In this document: piece by piece, positions 7,845 through 17,097 of the stretch
Position numbering within the stretch: the stretch's first letter is position 1
Layout: every line of letters begins with the position of its first letter
NCBI GenBank assembly: GCA_046074645.1
Contig: JBJTOP010000394.1
Coordinates: 1 to 64,000 of the forward strand
From: SXXK01 sp046074645
Lineage (GTDB): Bacteria; Planctomycetota; Planctomycetia; Planctomycetales; Planctomycetaceae
Length of the DNA stretch: 64,000 nucleotides
Reading direction: 5' to 3'
Made by a program: the position numbers and the translations under genes
The notes under the pieces: model-generated
Database searches by the model: none
What the model saw: only the letters and a program-made list of their open reading frames with translations
Told to the model about the DNA's origin: nothing

Positions 7845-9305
7845 ATGCATAAAATTCTCACAATCGCTGTTCGCGAATATCAGGCGATGGTGGCTACCAA
7901 GGCTTTCCTTGTGGCTATCGCACTGATGCCGATCCTGATGCTGGGCGGCGCCTGGCTTCCTGGACTTCTGCAGGGGATGGAAACGCCAACGCCGCGAACA
8001 ATTGCCGTCATTGACAACACGGAACAGCTCTTCGATCAGATTCAGCGAGCGGCGGAGGATCGCAATCGGACTCTGGAGCAGGATCGTGCGGTCAGCAGGG
8101 CCTCTACCAGTTCCGCTTTCCCGGAATCCCCGTCTGCCGCAGGCAAAGCCGTAGTCGAAGATGAAGACGAACAGGCCAAACGCGCACTGGGGCTTGAAGA
8201 GATCCACCCGTATCTGCTTGAGAAGGTTCCGGTTGAGGACTTCGGGGACGAGCAGCGGTTGGCGCTTTCGGAACGTATCCGCAAGGGGGAACTGTATGCG
8301 TTCATCGAAATCCCCGCGGAAGTGCTCCAGCCACGTCCGCTCACACCGGACAACATCATCAGCCCGTCGGCTGAACTCATGCAGCTGGCCGGCATGCGTT
8401 GGGTGGCTCAGGACGCCGCTCTCTCGGATGCTCGTCGCTGGGCAGAGGGTGTGCTCAACCAGATTATCCGAGCACGTCGCCTTTCAGCCAGCATCAATCC
8501 TCTGGTGCTTCCCACAGTCATGCTTGAGCTGGATCGCAAATCCACGCTCGAAAGCGCGGGCCTCTATTTTCGCGACGAAGCAGGGCGGATTGTTTCGGAA
8601 GAGAAGCCCAATGAAATCACCAGCCTGATGCTTCCGATGGGTATTATGATGCTGATGTTCATGGTGATCATGATGGCAGCTCAGCCCATGCTTGAGAGTG
8701 TCCTGGAAGAAAAAACGCTGCGTATTGCAGAAGTGCTGCTCGGGTCTGCCAACTCGCGACAGCTGATGACCGGCAAGCTGCTTGGCAATGTTGCTGGTTC
8801 GCTGACCGTCTTTGTTCTTTATTCCGGCGGGGGTATTGCGGCGGCAATCTGGCAGGGATATTCGGACAGCGTGCCCTGGCATGTGCTCCCATGGTTTGTC
8901 GTTTTTCAGGTTCTTGCGGTGATGCTCTACAGTTCCATCTTCATGGCGATCGCCGCATCTGTGACACAGCTGCGTGAAGCTCAGAGTCTGCTTTTGCCTG
9001 TTTGGATGGTCGTGATGATGCCGCTGTTTGTTTGGTTCAACATCATTCGTGAGCCGAACAGTACGATGTCGACAGCCATTAGTTTCTTTCCGCCATCGAC
9101 GCCGATGGTGATGACAATGCGGATGGCCACCGGGGCAACCATTCCATGGTGGCAGAGTGTCCTCAGCATGGTACTGATGGTCGTTGGCACGGCCGTGGGA
9201 GTCCTTGTGGCAGCTCGAATTTACCGAGTTGGAATCCTTCGCCAGGGTAAGGCCCCGCGGTTTACGGAAATGCTGCAGTGGGCTTTCCAGCGAAATCAGG
9301 TGTAA
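7845..9305 (+). CDS. ABC-2 type transporter permease (NatB-like)
   Basis: A 486-aa membrane protein with one helix near residues 20-42, a long extracytoplasmic domain (about 45-250) and a C-terminal block of five or six helices starting at SLMLPMGIMMLMFMVIMM. That is the NatB/ABC-2 permease layout. The motif AQPMLESVLEEKTLRIAEVLLGS is the conserved coupling segment of the family. It lies 9 bases after the ATPase gene and 20 bases before the rnpA start. Together with the ATPase it should make an exporter in the cytoplasmic membrane. Confidence 0.92.
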   Translation: MHKILTIAVREYQAMVATKAFLVAIALMPILMLGGAWLPGLLQGMETPTPRTIAVIDNTEQLFDQIQRAAEDRNRTLEQDRAVSRASTSSAFPESPSAAGKAVVEDEDEQAKRALGLEEIHPYLLEKVPVEDFGDEQRLALSERIRKGELYAFIEIPAEVLQPRPLTPDNIISPSAELMQLAGMRWVAQDAALSDARRWAEGVLNQIIRARRLSASINPLVLPTVMLELDRKSTLESAGLYFRDEAGRIVSEEKPNEITSLMLPMGIMMLMFMVIMMAAQPMLESVLEEKTLRIAEVLLGSANSRQLMTGKLLGNVAGSLTVFVLYSGGGIAAAIWQGYSDSVPWHVLPWFVVFQVLAVMLYSSIFMAIAASVTQLREAQSLLLPVWMVVMMPLFVWFNIIREPNSTMSTAISFFPPSTPMVMTMRMATGATIPWWQSVLSMVLMVVGTAVGVLVAARIYRVGILRQGKAPRFTEMLQWAFQRNQV

Positions 9306-9325
9306 ACGACAGGAAGGATTCCGGC

Positions 9326-9703
9326 ATGGAATCGGCTGCTCCCGATTTTCGCTTCCCGGCAGCACTGCGGTTGAAACGGTCTGATGACTTTCAGCGCATC
9401 TATGATAACGGCCGGCGATCCGGCGATGCTCATTTGCTGCTCTTCGCGCTGCCCAATCCCGTCGGCATGACACGTGCCGGCTTCAGTGTCTCCCGTAAGC
9501 ACGGTGGAGCAGTTCAGCGCAATCGACTGAAGCGACTGCTTCGCGAAGCCTTCCGGCTCAATCGACATCTGCTCCCGGCAGGCTTTGATTTCGTGCTCAT
9601 CCCCCGACAGCGGGAAGACTTTACGCTGGAAAACTTCGCCAGCTCCCTGCGAATGCTGGCAGGTAAACTGCAGCGACAGTTTTCCGGCAGAGAGAGACCC
9701 TGA
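9326..9703 (+). CDS. rnpA: Ribonuclease P protein component
   Basis: The protein (125 aa from the ATG at 9326) has the RnpA fold signature RNRLKRLLREAFR and the FSVSRKHGGAVQRNRLKR block that binds the RNase P RNA leader-binding site. AGGAAGG lies 8 bases before the start, favouring 9326 over an in-frame start at 9278 that would overlap the permease gene. With the catalytic RNA it trims tRNA 5' leaders. In most bacteria rnpA follows rpmH and precedes yidC; neither is next to it here. Confidence 0.93.
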   Translation: MESAAPDFRFPAALRLKRSDDFQRIYDNGRRSGDAHLLLFALPNPVGMTRAGFSVSRKHGGAVQRNRLKRLLREAFRLNRHLLPAGFDFVLIPRQREDFTLENFASSLRMLAGKLQRQFSGRERP

Positions 9704-9770
9704 GATTTCAGTATGATCATCTGTGAAACGGAGTCACAGTGACCTTACGTGCGGGAGGCTGGAGTTCACA

Positions 9771-10412
9771 ATGGCAGACATTCCATCCTTGACAGCCGGC
9801 GACATGCCGCTCATCGCCGACCGAATCCTGCAGGCCGCCGGAACCGCGGAGCGTTTTGTGGTGGCAATTGCCGGGCCACCCGGAGCCGGCAAGTCCACGA
9901 TCTCCGCAGCTCTCGTCGATGTTCTGCAACAGCGGGAGGAACGAGCTGCAGTAGTGCCCATGGACGGCTTCCACTTCGACGACAGCGTGCTCCTCTCCCG
10001 CGGCCATCGAGCTCGCAAGGGAGCTGCTTTCACATTTGACTGCGCGGGCTTTGAGGTGCTGCTGAAACGGATTCGCATCAGAGAACCCGATGTGGCAATT
10101 CCCGTATTCGATCGCAGCCTTGAATTGTCGCGTGCGGCTGCAGCAGTGGTTGATGCCGAGACACGCATCGTGCTGGTGGAAGGCAACTACCTGCTGCTCA
10201 ACGAACCCCCGTGGTCACGTTTGCACAGTCTGTTTGATTATCGGATTGCAATCGATGTGCCTGTCGATGTGCTTGAGCGAAGGCTGCTTGAAAGGATCCA
10301 GTCCCACGGCTTCACACTCGAACATGCTCGCCACTGGTTCTCCGGAAATGACCTGCCCAATATTCGACATGTGCAGTCATCGAGTATACAACCTGACCTG
10401 CGGCTTTCCTGA
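9771..10412 (+). CDS. P-loop nucleoside/sugar kinase (FrcK/YggC-like)
   Basis: A 213-aa kinase with Walker A GPPGAGKST (about residues 37-45), MDGFHFDD and LVEGNYLLL motifs, all characteristic of the uridine-kinase-like group that includes the YggC/FrcK proteins. The ATG at 9771 has GGAG about 8 bases upstream. The family phosphorylates nucleosides, pantothenate or sugars; the substrate cannot be told from sequence. It is followed by the sulfatase gene after 27 bases, which may reflect co-transcription rather than shared function. Confidence 0.82.
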   Translation: MADIPSLTAGDMPLIADRILQAAGTAERFVVAIAGPPGAGKSTISAALVDVLQQREERAAVVPMDGFHFDDSVLLSRGHRARKGAAFTFDCAGFEVLLKRIRIREPDVAIPVFDRSLELSRAAAAVVDAETRIVLVEGNYLLLNEPPWSRLHSLFDYRIAIDVPVDVLERRLLERIQSHGFTLEHARHWFSGNDLPNIRHVQSSSIQPDLRLS

Positions 10413-10439
10413 CCAACCGCGTTCACCTGGAACAACCGA

Positions 10440-11879
10440 ATGTCAATTCAAGCATCACAGCCTCGCTCGTTCCTGCAGGCTGCCATTCCTGTCGTCCTGT
10501 TCTGCCTGCTTTACAGCACTCCATCGGTCGCTGATTCCCCCCAGCCGAATATCGTGCTGGTCATGGCCGATGACCAGGGCTGGGGTGATACCGGATACAA
10601 CGGTCACCCTCAGCTGAAGACACCGCACCTGGACTCGCTGGCCGCCTCCGGACTGCGGCTCAATCGGTTCTACACGGCCCACTTCAACTGCTCGCCCACA
10701 CGGGCCAGCATCATGACCGGACGCCATCCGCATCGCATGGGCACGTTCGCTCCCGGTCGCCCCATTCGGGCTCAGGAAATGACACTCGCTCAGGTGCTCA
10801 GGGAAGCCGGCTACGTCACGGGCCACTTTGGCAAATGGCATCTCAACGGCCGCAACGGCGAACGTGATACGAAGACGCCCCCTGGTCGAGCCATTCTTGC
10901 AAATGACCCACTGTCTCCCGGACGACTCGGTTTTGACGAGTGGGTTTCTGCTGATAATTTTTTTGATCTCGATCCAGTGCTTGGTCGCAATGGCGTGCCC
11001 GAGAAGTTCACTGGTGATGGTTCAGACATTTCAATGGATGAAGCCCTCAAGTTCATTCGCCGACAGGCGGAGACACAACGCCCGTTTCTGGCCGTAGTCT
11101 GGTTCGGCAATCCGCACGTTCCCCACGAAGCTCTGCCTGCGGACAAGCAGCTCTATGCAGATCTGCCGGAGGACCTGCAGAATTACTACGGTGAAATCAA
11201 CGGCATCGATCGCAATATCGGGAAGCTGCGGGCCACGTTGCAGGAGCTGAAGCTGGCAGAAAACACCCTGTTGTGGTACTGCAGCGACAACGGCGGAGCT
11301 GCCGGTCCCAGATCCACCGGCAATCTTCGGGGCGCCAAAGGGACGCTCTGGGACGGCGGACTCAGAGTCCCGGGGCTCGTCGAATGGCCCGCCCGCATCC
11401 GCAAGCCCGCCATCAGCGACCTGCCGTGCTCGACTCTGGACATCTACCCCACTGTGCTGGCTGCTGCAGGAGTGACCCCCAAAGCTCAGATCGAACCGCT
11501 CGACGGAGTTTCTCTGATGCCACTTGTAAATGGCGAGATGAAATCGCGCAGCAAACCCATCCCGTTCGTTGCTCAAATCAACACACCCGCTTCACACGCG
11601 GCCCTGATCGACTGGCCCTGGAAACTGCACACGGATCCCACCAACGGAGGTCCGCGCGGAAAGAAAAAGACCGCTGGGCCACCCGTCGAACCAATCATGC
11701 TTTTCAATGTTGAGTCTGATCCGAGGGAAACCATGAATCTGGCCAGTGCACAGCCCGAGCGAGTGGCTCAGATGAAGGCTGCGATGGAGGAATGGAAAAG
11801 ATCCGTTCAGCAAAGTCTGAGTGGCAGCGATTACCCGGACGGTCTGAAGGATCCGGCTGTCAGCGAATCACCAAAATAG
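10440..11879 (+). CDS. Secreted arylsulfatase-family hydrolase
   Basis: A 479-aa sulfatase with a signal peptide (hydrophobic VVLFCLLYSTPSVA), the metal-binding NIVLVMADDQGWGD and the formylglycine signature CSPTR within FNCSPTRASIMTGRH. The Cys would be converted to formylglycine before export. Other catalytic landmarks are GKWHL and the CSDNGG stretch. Planctomycetes carry many such enzymes and use them on sulfated algal polysaccharides. Likely target is a sulfated sugar ester; specificity is unknown. Confidence 0.93.
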   Translation: MSIQASQPRSFLQAAIPVVLFCLLYSTPSVADSPQPNIVLVMADDQGWGDTGYNGHPQLKTPHLDSLAASGLRLNRFYTAHFNCSPTRASIMTGRHPHRMGTFAPGRPIRAQEMTLAQVLREAGYVTGHFGKWHLNGRNGERDTKTPPGRAILANDPLSPGRLGFDEWVSADNFFDLDPVLGRNGVPEKFTGDGSDISMDEALKFIRRQAETQRPFLAVVWFGNPHVPHEALPADKQLYADLPEDLQNYYGEINGIDRNIGKLRATLQELKLAENTLLWYCSDNGGAAGPRSTGNLRGAKGTLWDGGLRVPGLVEWPARIRKPAISDLPCSTLDIYPTVLAAAGVTPKAQIEPLDGVSLMPLVNGEMKSRSKPIPFVAQINTPASHAALIDWPWKLHTDPTNGGPRGKKKTAGPPVEPIMLFNVESDPRETMNLASAQPERVAQMKAAMEEWKRSVQQSLSGSDYPDGLKDPAVSESPK

Positions 11880-12043
11880 CGGCAAGGCTCGCTGATAGTT
11901 TCGTAATGGAGGCAAGCACGCTGTCGAGTCCGTTACCAGTGCGTCGGCAGCGATGTTTGCACGCTGGCTGGATTTTCACTTCGGGGCATTTATTATTCTT
12001 CCGAGTTCCATCCGCGCATTCTGTCACACCCAAAGTCTCCCCA

Positions 12044-12682
12044 ATGCCCGCCAGTGAAGCCGATCGTCAGCTGATTCAGCGGATCCGTTCCGGAGAGGCA
12101 CTGGCGTGGCAGCAGTGCATCGACCAGTACGAGGGGCGTTTGCTGGCATATGCCCGGGCTCGCCTCCAGGATCGTTCGGCGGCGGAAGACGTGGTTCAGG
12201 AGACGCTGCTGGGCTTCCTGAAGGCACTCCCCAATTACGACGAACGAACACCGCTTGAATCATGGCTGTTCTCAATAGCCGCGCACAAGCTCGTGGATGC
12301 TCTGCGACGTTCCGGGCGTCGTCCAGTCTTGCCACTGCTGACGTCAGAATCAAAAGACGGTGCTGCGAGAGACCTTACGGGGCCTGGTCGCGGCGCTTCC
12401 AGTATGCTTCGCAGCAGTGAGCGGGCGAATTCGGAGGCAGCCTTGATCGAGTCAGTCCTGCGGCCACTCATTGCCGAGTTCAAACAAACAGGAGCGTATG
12501 AGCGGCTGAAGTGTGTCGAGCTGATTTTCGTACTTGGCTGGCCCAACCGCGAAGTTGCACGGCGTCTGAGTCTCACGGAACAGGCGGTTGCCAATCACAA
12601 GTTCTACGTCCTGCAAAAGCTCCGGGAGGCCGCGCGAGCAGGAAAACTGACGATTGAAAGCCTCGCAGAGGATGAAGCGTGA
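12044..12682 (+). CDS. ECF-type RNA polymerase sigma factor
   Basis: The product (212 aa from the ATG at 12044) has sigma region 2 (LLAYARARLQDRSAAEDVVQETLLGF, with the YDERTPLESWLFSIAAHKLVDALRR block) and a region 4 helix-turn-helix (NREVARRLSLTEQAVANHKF). An in-frame start at 11792 would add 84 residues with no family match and overlap the sulfatase gene. No anti-sigma gene is next to it, unlike the pair at 31.3 kb, so its control is unclear. Confidence 0.88.
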   Translation: MPASEADRQLIQRIRSGEALAWQQCIDQYEGRLLAYARARLQDRSAAEDVVQETLLGFLKALPNYDERTPLESWLFSIAAHKLVDALRRSGRRPVLPLLTSESKDGAARDLTGPGRGASSMLRSSERANSEAALIESVLRPLIAEFKQTGAYERLKCVELIFVLGWPNREVARRLSLTEQAVANHKFYVLQKLREAARAGKLTIESLAEDEA

Positions 12683-12684
12683 GC

Positions 12685-12706
12685 TGGAAGTTAAGTGGAA
12701 CTTCCA
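12685..12706. terminator. Hairpin between convergent genes (possible terminator)
   Basis: A perfect 8-base inverted repeat, TGGAAGTT / AACTTCCA with a 6-base loop, lies just past the sigma factor stop and before the convergent GGDEF gene end. There is no T-tract on the plus side, so it is a weak terminator candidate. Confidence 0.35.
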
Positions 12707-12730
12707 CCCAAAAACGCCAGTCGCTCAGGC

Positions 12731-14890
12731 TCACGCTCCAAGCAGATAAGCGCGCAGATCTCGCATCAGAGCGAGGCACCGCGAGGTGAAGACATCCATA
12801 TTTGAAACGCGACCTTCCGAGCGGATCTCCACCATGACAATGCGGTGAATTCGCAACGGTTCCCAGTTGCTGGAAGAGCGTCGGGTGGTTTCGAAAGAGA
12901 TGACGATTTCCACCGGCTGCCGGGCAGCAGTTTTTCCCCAGCGTTTGAAGAAACCAAGGCTGCCAACCTGAATTTTCATCCGGCCTTTTTCCTGTTCCGT
13001 GATATTTCCGCCCTGCTCGGAAATGAATGCGCGGAGCTTGATGCCGGTCAATTCGAGAGAAGTGCTGACTTCAATGCGATCAGAAAACTCGAAGCGTCCA
13101 TTGTTCTCGCGGACCTGAGTTGTTTCTTCGGCGATTGATTCTTCCGGGGGAGGCGGGGTTTCTGCGGCGGCTTCCTGACAGGTGCGGTTGCGTCCTGCAG
13201 CCTTGGCGCTATAGAGGCATCCATCGGCGCGTTCCAGCAGAGTCTGTACGGTATCACCTCGGCGCGCCGTGGCGACTCCAAGCGATGACGTGACGGTCAG
13301 CGTGCTGATACCGCCAATGGAACTTTTGGCGATGGAAAGTCTGAGTCTTTCTGCGCGCCGAACGGCGGCCTCGATATCCGTGTCCTTACAGATGATAACG
13401 AACTCTTCGCCCCCGTAGCGACCGATCACTTCAGCAGAATAGGTCTCATTCTGAAGCAGGCGTGCGAGATCAATGAGCACCTGATCGCCGACCTGGTGCC
13501 CGAAGGAGTCGTTGATGCGTTTGAAGTGATCCACGTCGAGGAAGATCACGCTGAGGCTGCGGGTGCCTTCACCGTTGTGGTACTCTTCAAGGAGATCTTT
13601 GAGCCGTGCTTCGAGATGTCCGCGATTGGCAACGCCAGTGAGGGCATCGCGAGTGGCTGCGAGCTGCAGTTCCACAAACTCGCGGCTCTGAATTCGAACT
13701 CCGCTGTGATTCCTGAGGAACTGCAACACACCGTGGACGTTGTGTGAGGTTCCGACCAGCGGCATGGTGTAGACATCGACCTTCAGATGTCGAGTGCCGC
13801 TGACGCGACAGAACTGACTGGCGTACTGGGCGCGTCCCGTTTTGAGTACCTGCAGAACCATCGTGTCATCGCGTTCCGGCGGTGCGGCCTGTTCTTCAGC
13901 AAGGCTGGTGAGCTGAACATCGGGCGCCTGCCAGGTGCGTCGGAGTGCCGAGCGGACGGGAATACCGGTCATTCCCCTCATCCCATCGCTCCAGATGCGA
14001 TAGTTCTCATGAGCATCCACGAGATAGTAGCCATCGTACAGCTGCTGAAACTGATAGAGCACGCTGATGATCTGAGCAAGCACGGCCGCCTCTTCCCGGA
14101 CTTCCGGACTCAAATCCGTGCGGCGTTCCCGTTCAAACATCGAATCCGCAAAGCGAAACAGGGAACTGCCTTCGGCTTCGTACCAGTGATTCAGGGTGCG
14201 GATTACATTTTCGTCGTAGCGGCGGCCTGCTTTTTCGAGGAGGCTGTCGATGCATTCGTGATGAGTCATGCCGCGTCGCCAGGGGCGGGCGATGCAGAGC
14301 GAATCATAGGCGTCAGCAACGGCCAGAATCCGCGGCCCCAGTGGCAGATCCGACTGTTCATCATCACTTTCGGCCTGTGCCCCCGACAGCCCGCGATAGA
14401 GCAGTGTCAGCATGCTGATCACCGAGGGATCGGTCCAGAAAGCCTGGAGCATACTGATCGCAGCATGCTGATGGAGCATCACAAAATCGAATTCTTCACT
14501 GCTGAGTTTGCCAGGTTTGCGAAGGATGTGGTCGGGTATTGCCAGCTTGCCAATGTCGTGCAGGATGGCGGCAATTTCAATCTGACGGCGCTGCTCATCA
14601 CTCCACCCGAGCATCTTTGCTGTGCCGCTGGCGATTGCCGCGAGCCGCTGGCTGTGCAGCAGCGAGCTGGGGTGCAATGCTCGCATCACTCTCAGAATCA
14701 TCGCGATCAACGGACGGGGAATCAGCGATCGTTCGGCGGCCTCGGTCTGCTGCAGCCGCGCCTCGTCGGCCATGAAGAGCATCCTCAGGAGCACAGCAGT
14801 GGTGTCAGTCGGCATGGGCGAAATCAGCGCGGAATCTGCCCGCGCTGTCCTGATGTTGCTGTCACCTGCTGATGCTCCGGTTCCCACCAT
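12731..14890 (-). CDS. HD-domain/GGDEF cyclic-di-GMP signalling protein
   Basis: A 719-aa cytosolic-looking protein. Near residues 75-250 is an HD phosphohydrolase domain (ILHDIGKLAIPDHILRKPG). The middle, about 280-410, looks like a PAS/GAF-like sensor (ENYRIWSDGMRGMTG). A GGDEF domain follows at about 420-580 with the catalytic-type YGGEEFVII. The last 110 residues match no family I know. The HD part has the HD-GYP-like spacing, but the GYP signature is not intact where I expect it (LYRGLSG). Start at 14890 chosen because GGAG lies 9 bases upstream. It probably makes or breaks cyclic-di-GMP; the net direction cannot be told. Confidence 0.88.
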   Translation of the reverse strand: MVGTGASAGDSNIRTARADSALISPMPTDTTAVLLRMLFMADEARLQQTEAAERSLIPRPLIAMILRVMRALHPSSLLHSQRLAAIASGTAKMLGWSDEQRRQIEIAAILHDIGKLAIPDHILRKPGKLSSEEFDFVMLHQHAAISMLQAFWTDPSVISMLTLLYRGLSGAQAESDDEQSDLPLGPRILAVADAYDSLCIARPWRRGMTHHECIDSLLEKAGRRYDENVIRTLNHWYEAEGSSLFRFADSMFERERRTDLSPEVREEAAVLAQIISVLYQFQQLYDGYYLVDAHENYRIWSDGMRGMTGIPVRSALRRTWQAPDVQLTSLAEEQAAPPERDDTMVLQVLKTGRAQYASQFCRVSGTRHLKVDVYTMPLVGTSHNVHGVLQFLRNHSGVRIQSREFVELQLAATRDALTGVANRGHLEARLKDLLEEYHNGEGTRSLSVIFLDVDHFKRINDSFGHQVGDQVLIDLARLLQNETYSAEVIGRYGGEEFVIICKDTDIEAAVRRAERLRLSIAKSSIGGISTLTVTSSLGVATARRGDTVQTLLERADGCLYSAKAAGRNRTCQEAAAETPPPPEESIAEETTQVRENNGRFEFSDRIEVSTSLELTGIKLRAFISEQGGNITEQEKGRMKIQVGSLGFFKRWGKTAARQPVEIVISFETTRRSSSNWEPLRIHRIVMVEIRSEGRVSNMDVFTSRCLALMRDLRAYLLGA

Positions 14891-15141
14891 AACCCGATTC
14901 TCCGTAATAACGGCTGTTGGCACGCAACAGACCCTATTACACAATCTCCGCGGGCTGCCGTCGGATCCTGGCAATTTCTTACATCGAATGTGAACACGAA
15001 TGTGAATTCGACAGGACCGGAATAACCGTCACGAAAAAGGGATCGTGTCGGACGACTGATGACAGTTTGCCCAGTCCGCGAGGAGTGCCTCCGCGGTCAG
15101 CAGCAGAGTCTCTCAGGCACGTTTTTTCGTGGTGGAATGAA

Positions 15142-16035
15142 TCAGCGATTGGCAGCCAGCGGTTCAAACGATGTTCCGGTCAGTCTGGTCCAGGCTTCGA
15201 TGTAGCGTTCGGAAGTGCGTTGCACAACGTCCTGCGGTAATTGTGGAGGCGGGCTGTTTTTGTCCCAGCCGGATTGTTCCAGCCAGTCGCGTACGAACTG
15301 TTTGTCGAAGGATGCCTGAGCGCGACCGGGCTGCCACTGGTCAGCGGGCCAGAAGCGGGAGCTGTCCGGGGTCATGACTTCGTCGATGAGCAGAATCTGG
15401 TCGCCGGCAAGACCGAACTCAAACTTGGTGTCTGCGATAATAATGCCACGGCTGGCTGCGTACTGGCAGCCCTGCGAGTAGATTTCCAGAGTGCGTTGCC
15501 GCAGTTGCTGAGCGAGTGGCAGCCCGATCAATTCGGCCGTTTTTTCGAAGCTGATGTTTTCGTCATGCCCGGATTCGGCTTTGGTCGCTGGGGTGAAGAT
15601 TGGTTCCGGCAGCCGACTGCTCTCAGTCAGTCCGGCCGGCAGCGGGATCCCGCAGACAGTTCCGGACCGTTGATATTCCTTCCAGCCGGAGCCGCTGAGA
15701 TATCCGCGGGCGACGCATTCGATGGGGATCACCTGCGTTTTTCGGACAACCATTGAGCGGCTGAGGAGGGGGGTGAGATCCGTTCCCATCGGCAGCGCAG
15801 CGTCGGCGGGGTTGTCGCTGATGAAGTGGCACGGCACCTTCAGCAGATCGAACCAGAAGCGGCTGAGTCGAGTCAGCAGTTCTCCTTTACGGGGAATTCC
15901 GTTGGGAAGCACATAGTCGAAAGCGCTGATGCGATCTGTGGCAACGAAAAGCAGAGTATCGCCAAGGTCATAGACGTCGCGCACTTTGCCGCGGCGAACC
16001 GGCAGTCCGGGAATGTGACTTTGGAGCATCACCAT
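15142..16035 (-). CDS. purC: Phosphoribosylaminoimidazole-succinocarboxamide (SAICAR) synthase
   Basis: At 297 aa and with GKVRDVYDLGD, DRISAFDYVLPNGIP, IPIECVARGYLSGSGWKEY and LIDEVMTPDSSRFWP, this is a clear SAICAR synthase. It joins aspartate to CAIR using ATP in purine synthesis. The N-terminal HIPGLPVRRGKVRD is standard, so the start at 16035 or the Met two codons later are both possible. It stands alone here, apart from other pur genes. Confidence 0.96.
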   Translation of the reverse strand: MVMLQSHIPGLPVRRGKVRDVYDLGDTLLFVATDRISAFDYVLPNGIPRKGELLTRLSRFWFDLLKVPCHFISDNPADAALPMGTDLTPLLSRSMVVRKTQVIPIECVARGYLSGSGWKEYQRSGTVCGIPLPAGLTESSRLPEPIFTPATKAESGHDENISFEKTAELIGLPLAQQLRQRTLEIYSQGCQYAASRGIIIADTKFEFGLAGDQILLIDEVMTPDSSRFWPADQWQPGRAQASFDKQFVRDWLEQSGWDKNSPPPQLPQDVVQRTSERYIEAWTRLTGTSFEPLAANR

Positions 16036-16100
16036 CTGAAAACGCCTTGTAACCGGGGTTTGTCGACTGAACCTGACGATTCTGTTTGCTGGGTGCAGAA

Positions 16101-16937
16101 CTAATCCACAGCGGGTCTGGCAGGATTCTTCCAGTGTCCATCCGGGTCGCTGCCACGGACAACGATGCCTTTTTCGTTCCAGCTCATCGCTGCCCGAACG
16201 GAAGCGTGAGCGTATCGCAGTGTCAGTCCGCAGCGACGTCGGGAGGAAAGATTGGCGTCCGAACCATGAAGCAGAAGGTCGTTATGAATGGAAGCTTCGC
16301 CAGCCAGCAGGTCGTCAACAACGATGGTGCCAAACGACTCTGCGTTTTCGACAGTCTGATCCAGCACGTTGTGTTCTTCAGGGCTGCTTTGGCGATAGGT
16401 CAGGTGACCGGAGTGATGGGATCCAGCGATGAACTTCATGCAGCCATTATCGAGGTCAGCGTCGTCGATGGCGAGCCAGACGGTGACGGCGTGTGACGGT
16501 GACAAAGGCCAGTAACTGGCGTCCTGATGCCATGCAACAGCTTTGCCGTCGCCGGGCATCTTGCAGAAGAAGTGTGAACCCCATGCGACAACATTGTCGC
16601 CGAGCAGATCAGAGACGTGATCCACGATCACCGGATTCGTGAGGATGTCGTAGACACCACCGTACTTCATGTGCGCGGTGCTGATGGAGTAGCTGTTGCC
16701 GCCGGCAGCGATTGTCTTTTCGAGCAGCCGGTCGAAGTAGCAACGGATGTCTGCGATCTGCTGGGTGGAATACGCGCGGAAGCGTCGCACGAAACCATTG
16801 CGGTTGTAGTCATCGATCTGCTGTTGATTCAGCGTGCGAGCCTCTGCGGTATTTGCGGGGTGAAATGCGAGGTCGCGTTTGAGACGGCCAAGTTGGTCCG
16901 CTTCGGGGATCACGCGGAAGTCAGTGCCGACTGTCAT
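16101..16937 (-). CDS. Phytanoyl-CoA dioxygenase (PhyH) family protein
   Basis: A 278-aa non-haem iron, 2-oxoglutarate-type oxygenase. The iron ligands of the HxD motif are in WHQDASYW; the distal His is likely in the SIHNDLLLHGSDAN region, with an Arg close by (RRCGLTLRYA) for 2-oxoglutarate. GGAG sits 8 bases before the ATG. PhyH proteins hydroxylate diverse small molecules, so the substrate is open. It follows the GT39 gene on the same strand by 160 bases. Confidence 0.88.
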   Translation of the reverse strand: MTVGTDFRVIPEADQLGRLKRDLAFHPANTAEARTLNQQQIDDYNRNGFVRRFRAYSTQQIADIRCYFDRLLEKTIAAGGNSYSISTAHMKYGGVYDILTNPVIVDHVSDLLGDNVVAWGSHFFCKMPGDGKAVAWHQDASYWPLSPSHAVTVWLAIDDADLDNGCMKFIAGSHHSGHLTYRQSSPEEHNVLDQTVENAESFGTIVVDDLLAGEASIHNDLLLHGSDANLSSRRRCGLTLRYAHASVRAAMSWNEKGIVVRGSDPDGHWKNPARPAVD

Positions 16938-17097
16938 GGGAAGGCTCCAGAGTAATCAGCGGTGGAACGCGACATGAAGACGCGTCTGTAGTTTCGCGGA
17001 AACGAGGGCGGCCGTCAAAAGCAGGCGAATGCAGCAGGAGTGGATTACCAGCGATGACTTTGGAGAAGACTGGAATCCGGGGAATGCATCGGGCACT

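Noticed and set aside
13787..14872. Open frame of 361 residues antisense to the GGDEF gene
   Set aside because: The minus-strand protein has clear HD and GGDEF motifs; the plus-strand frame has none.
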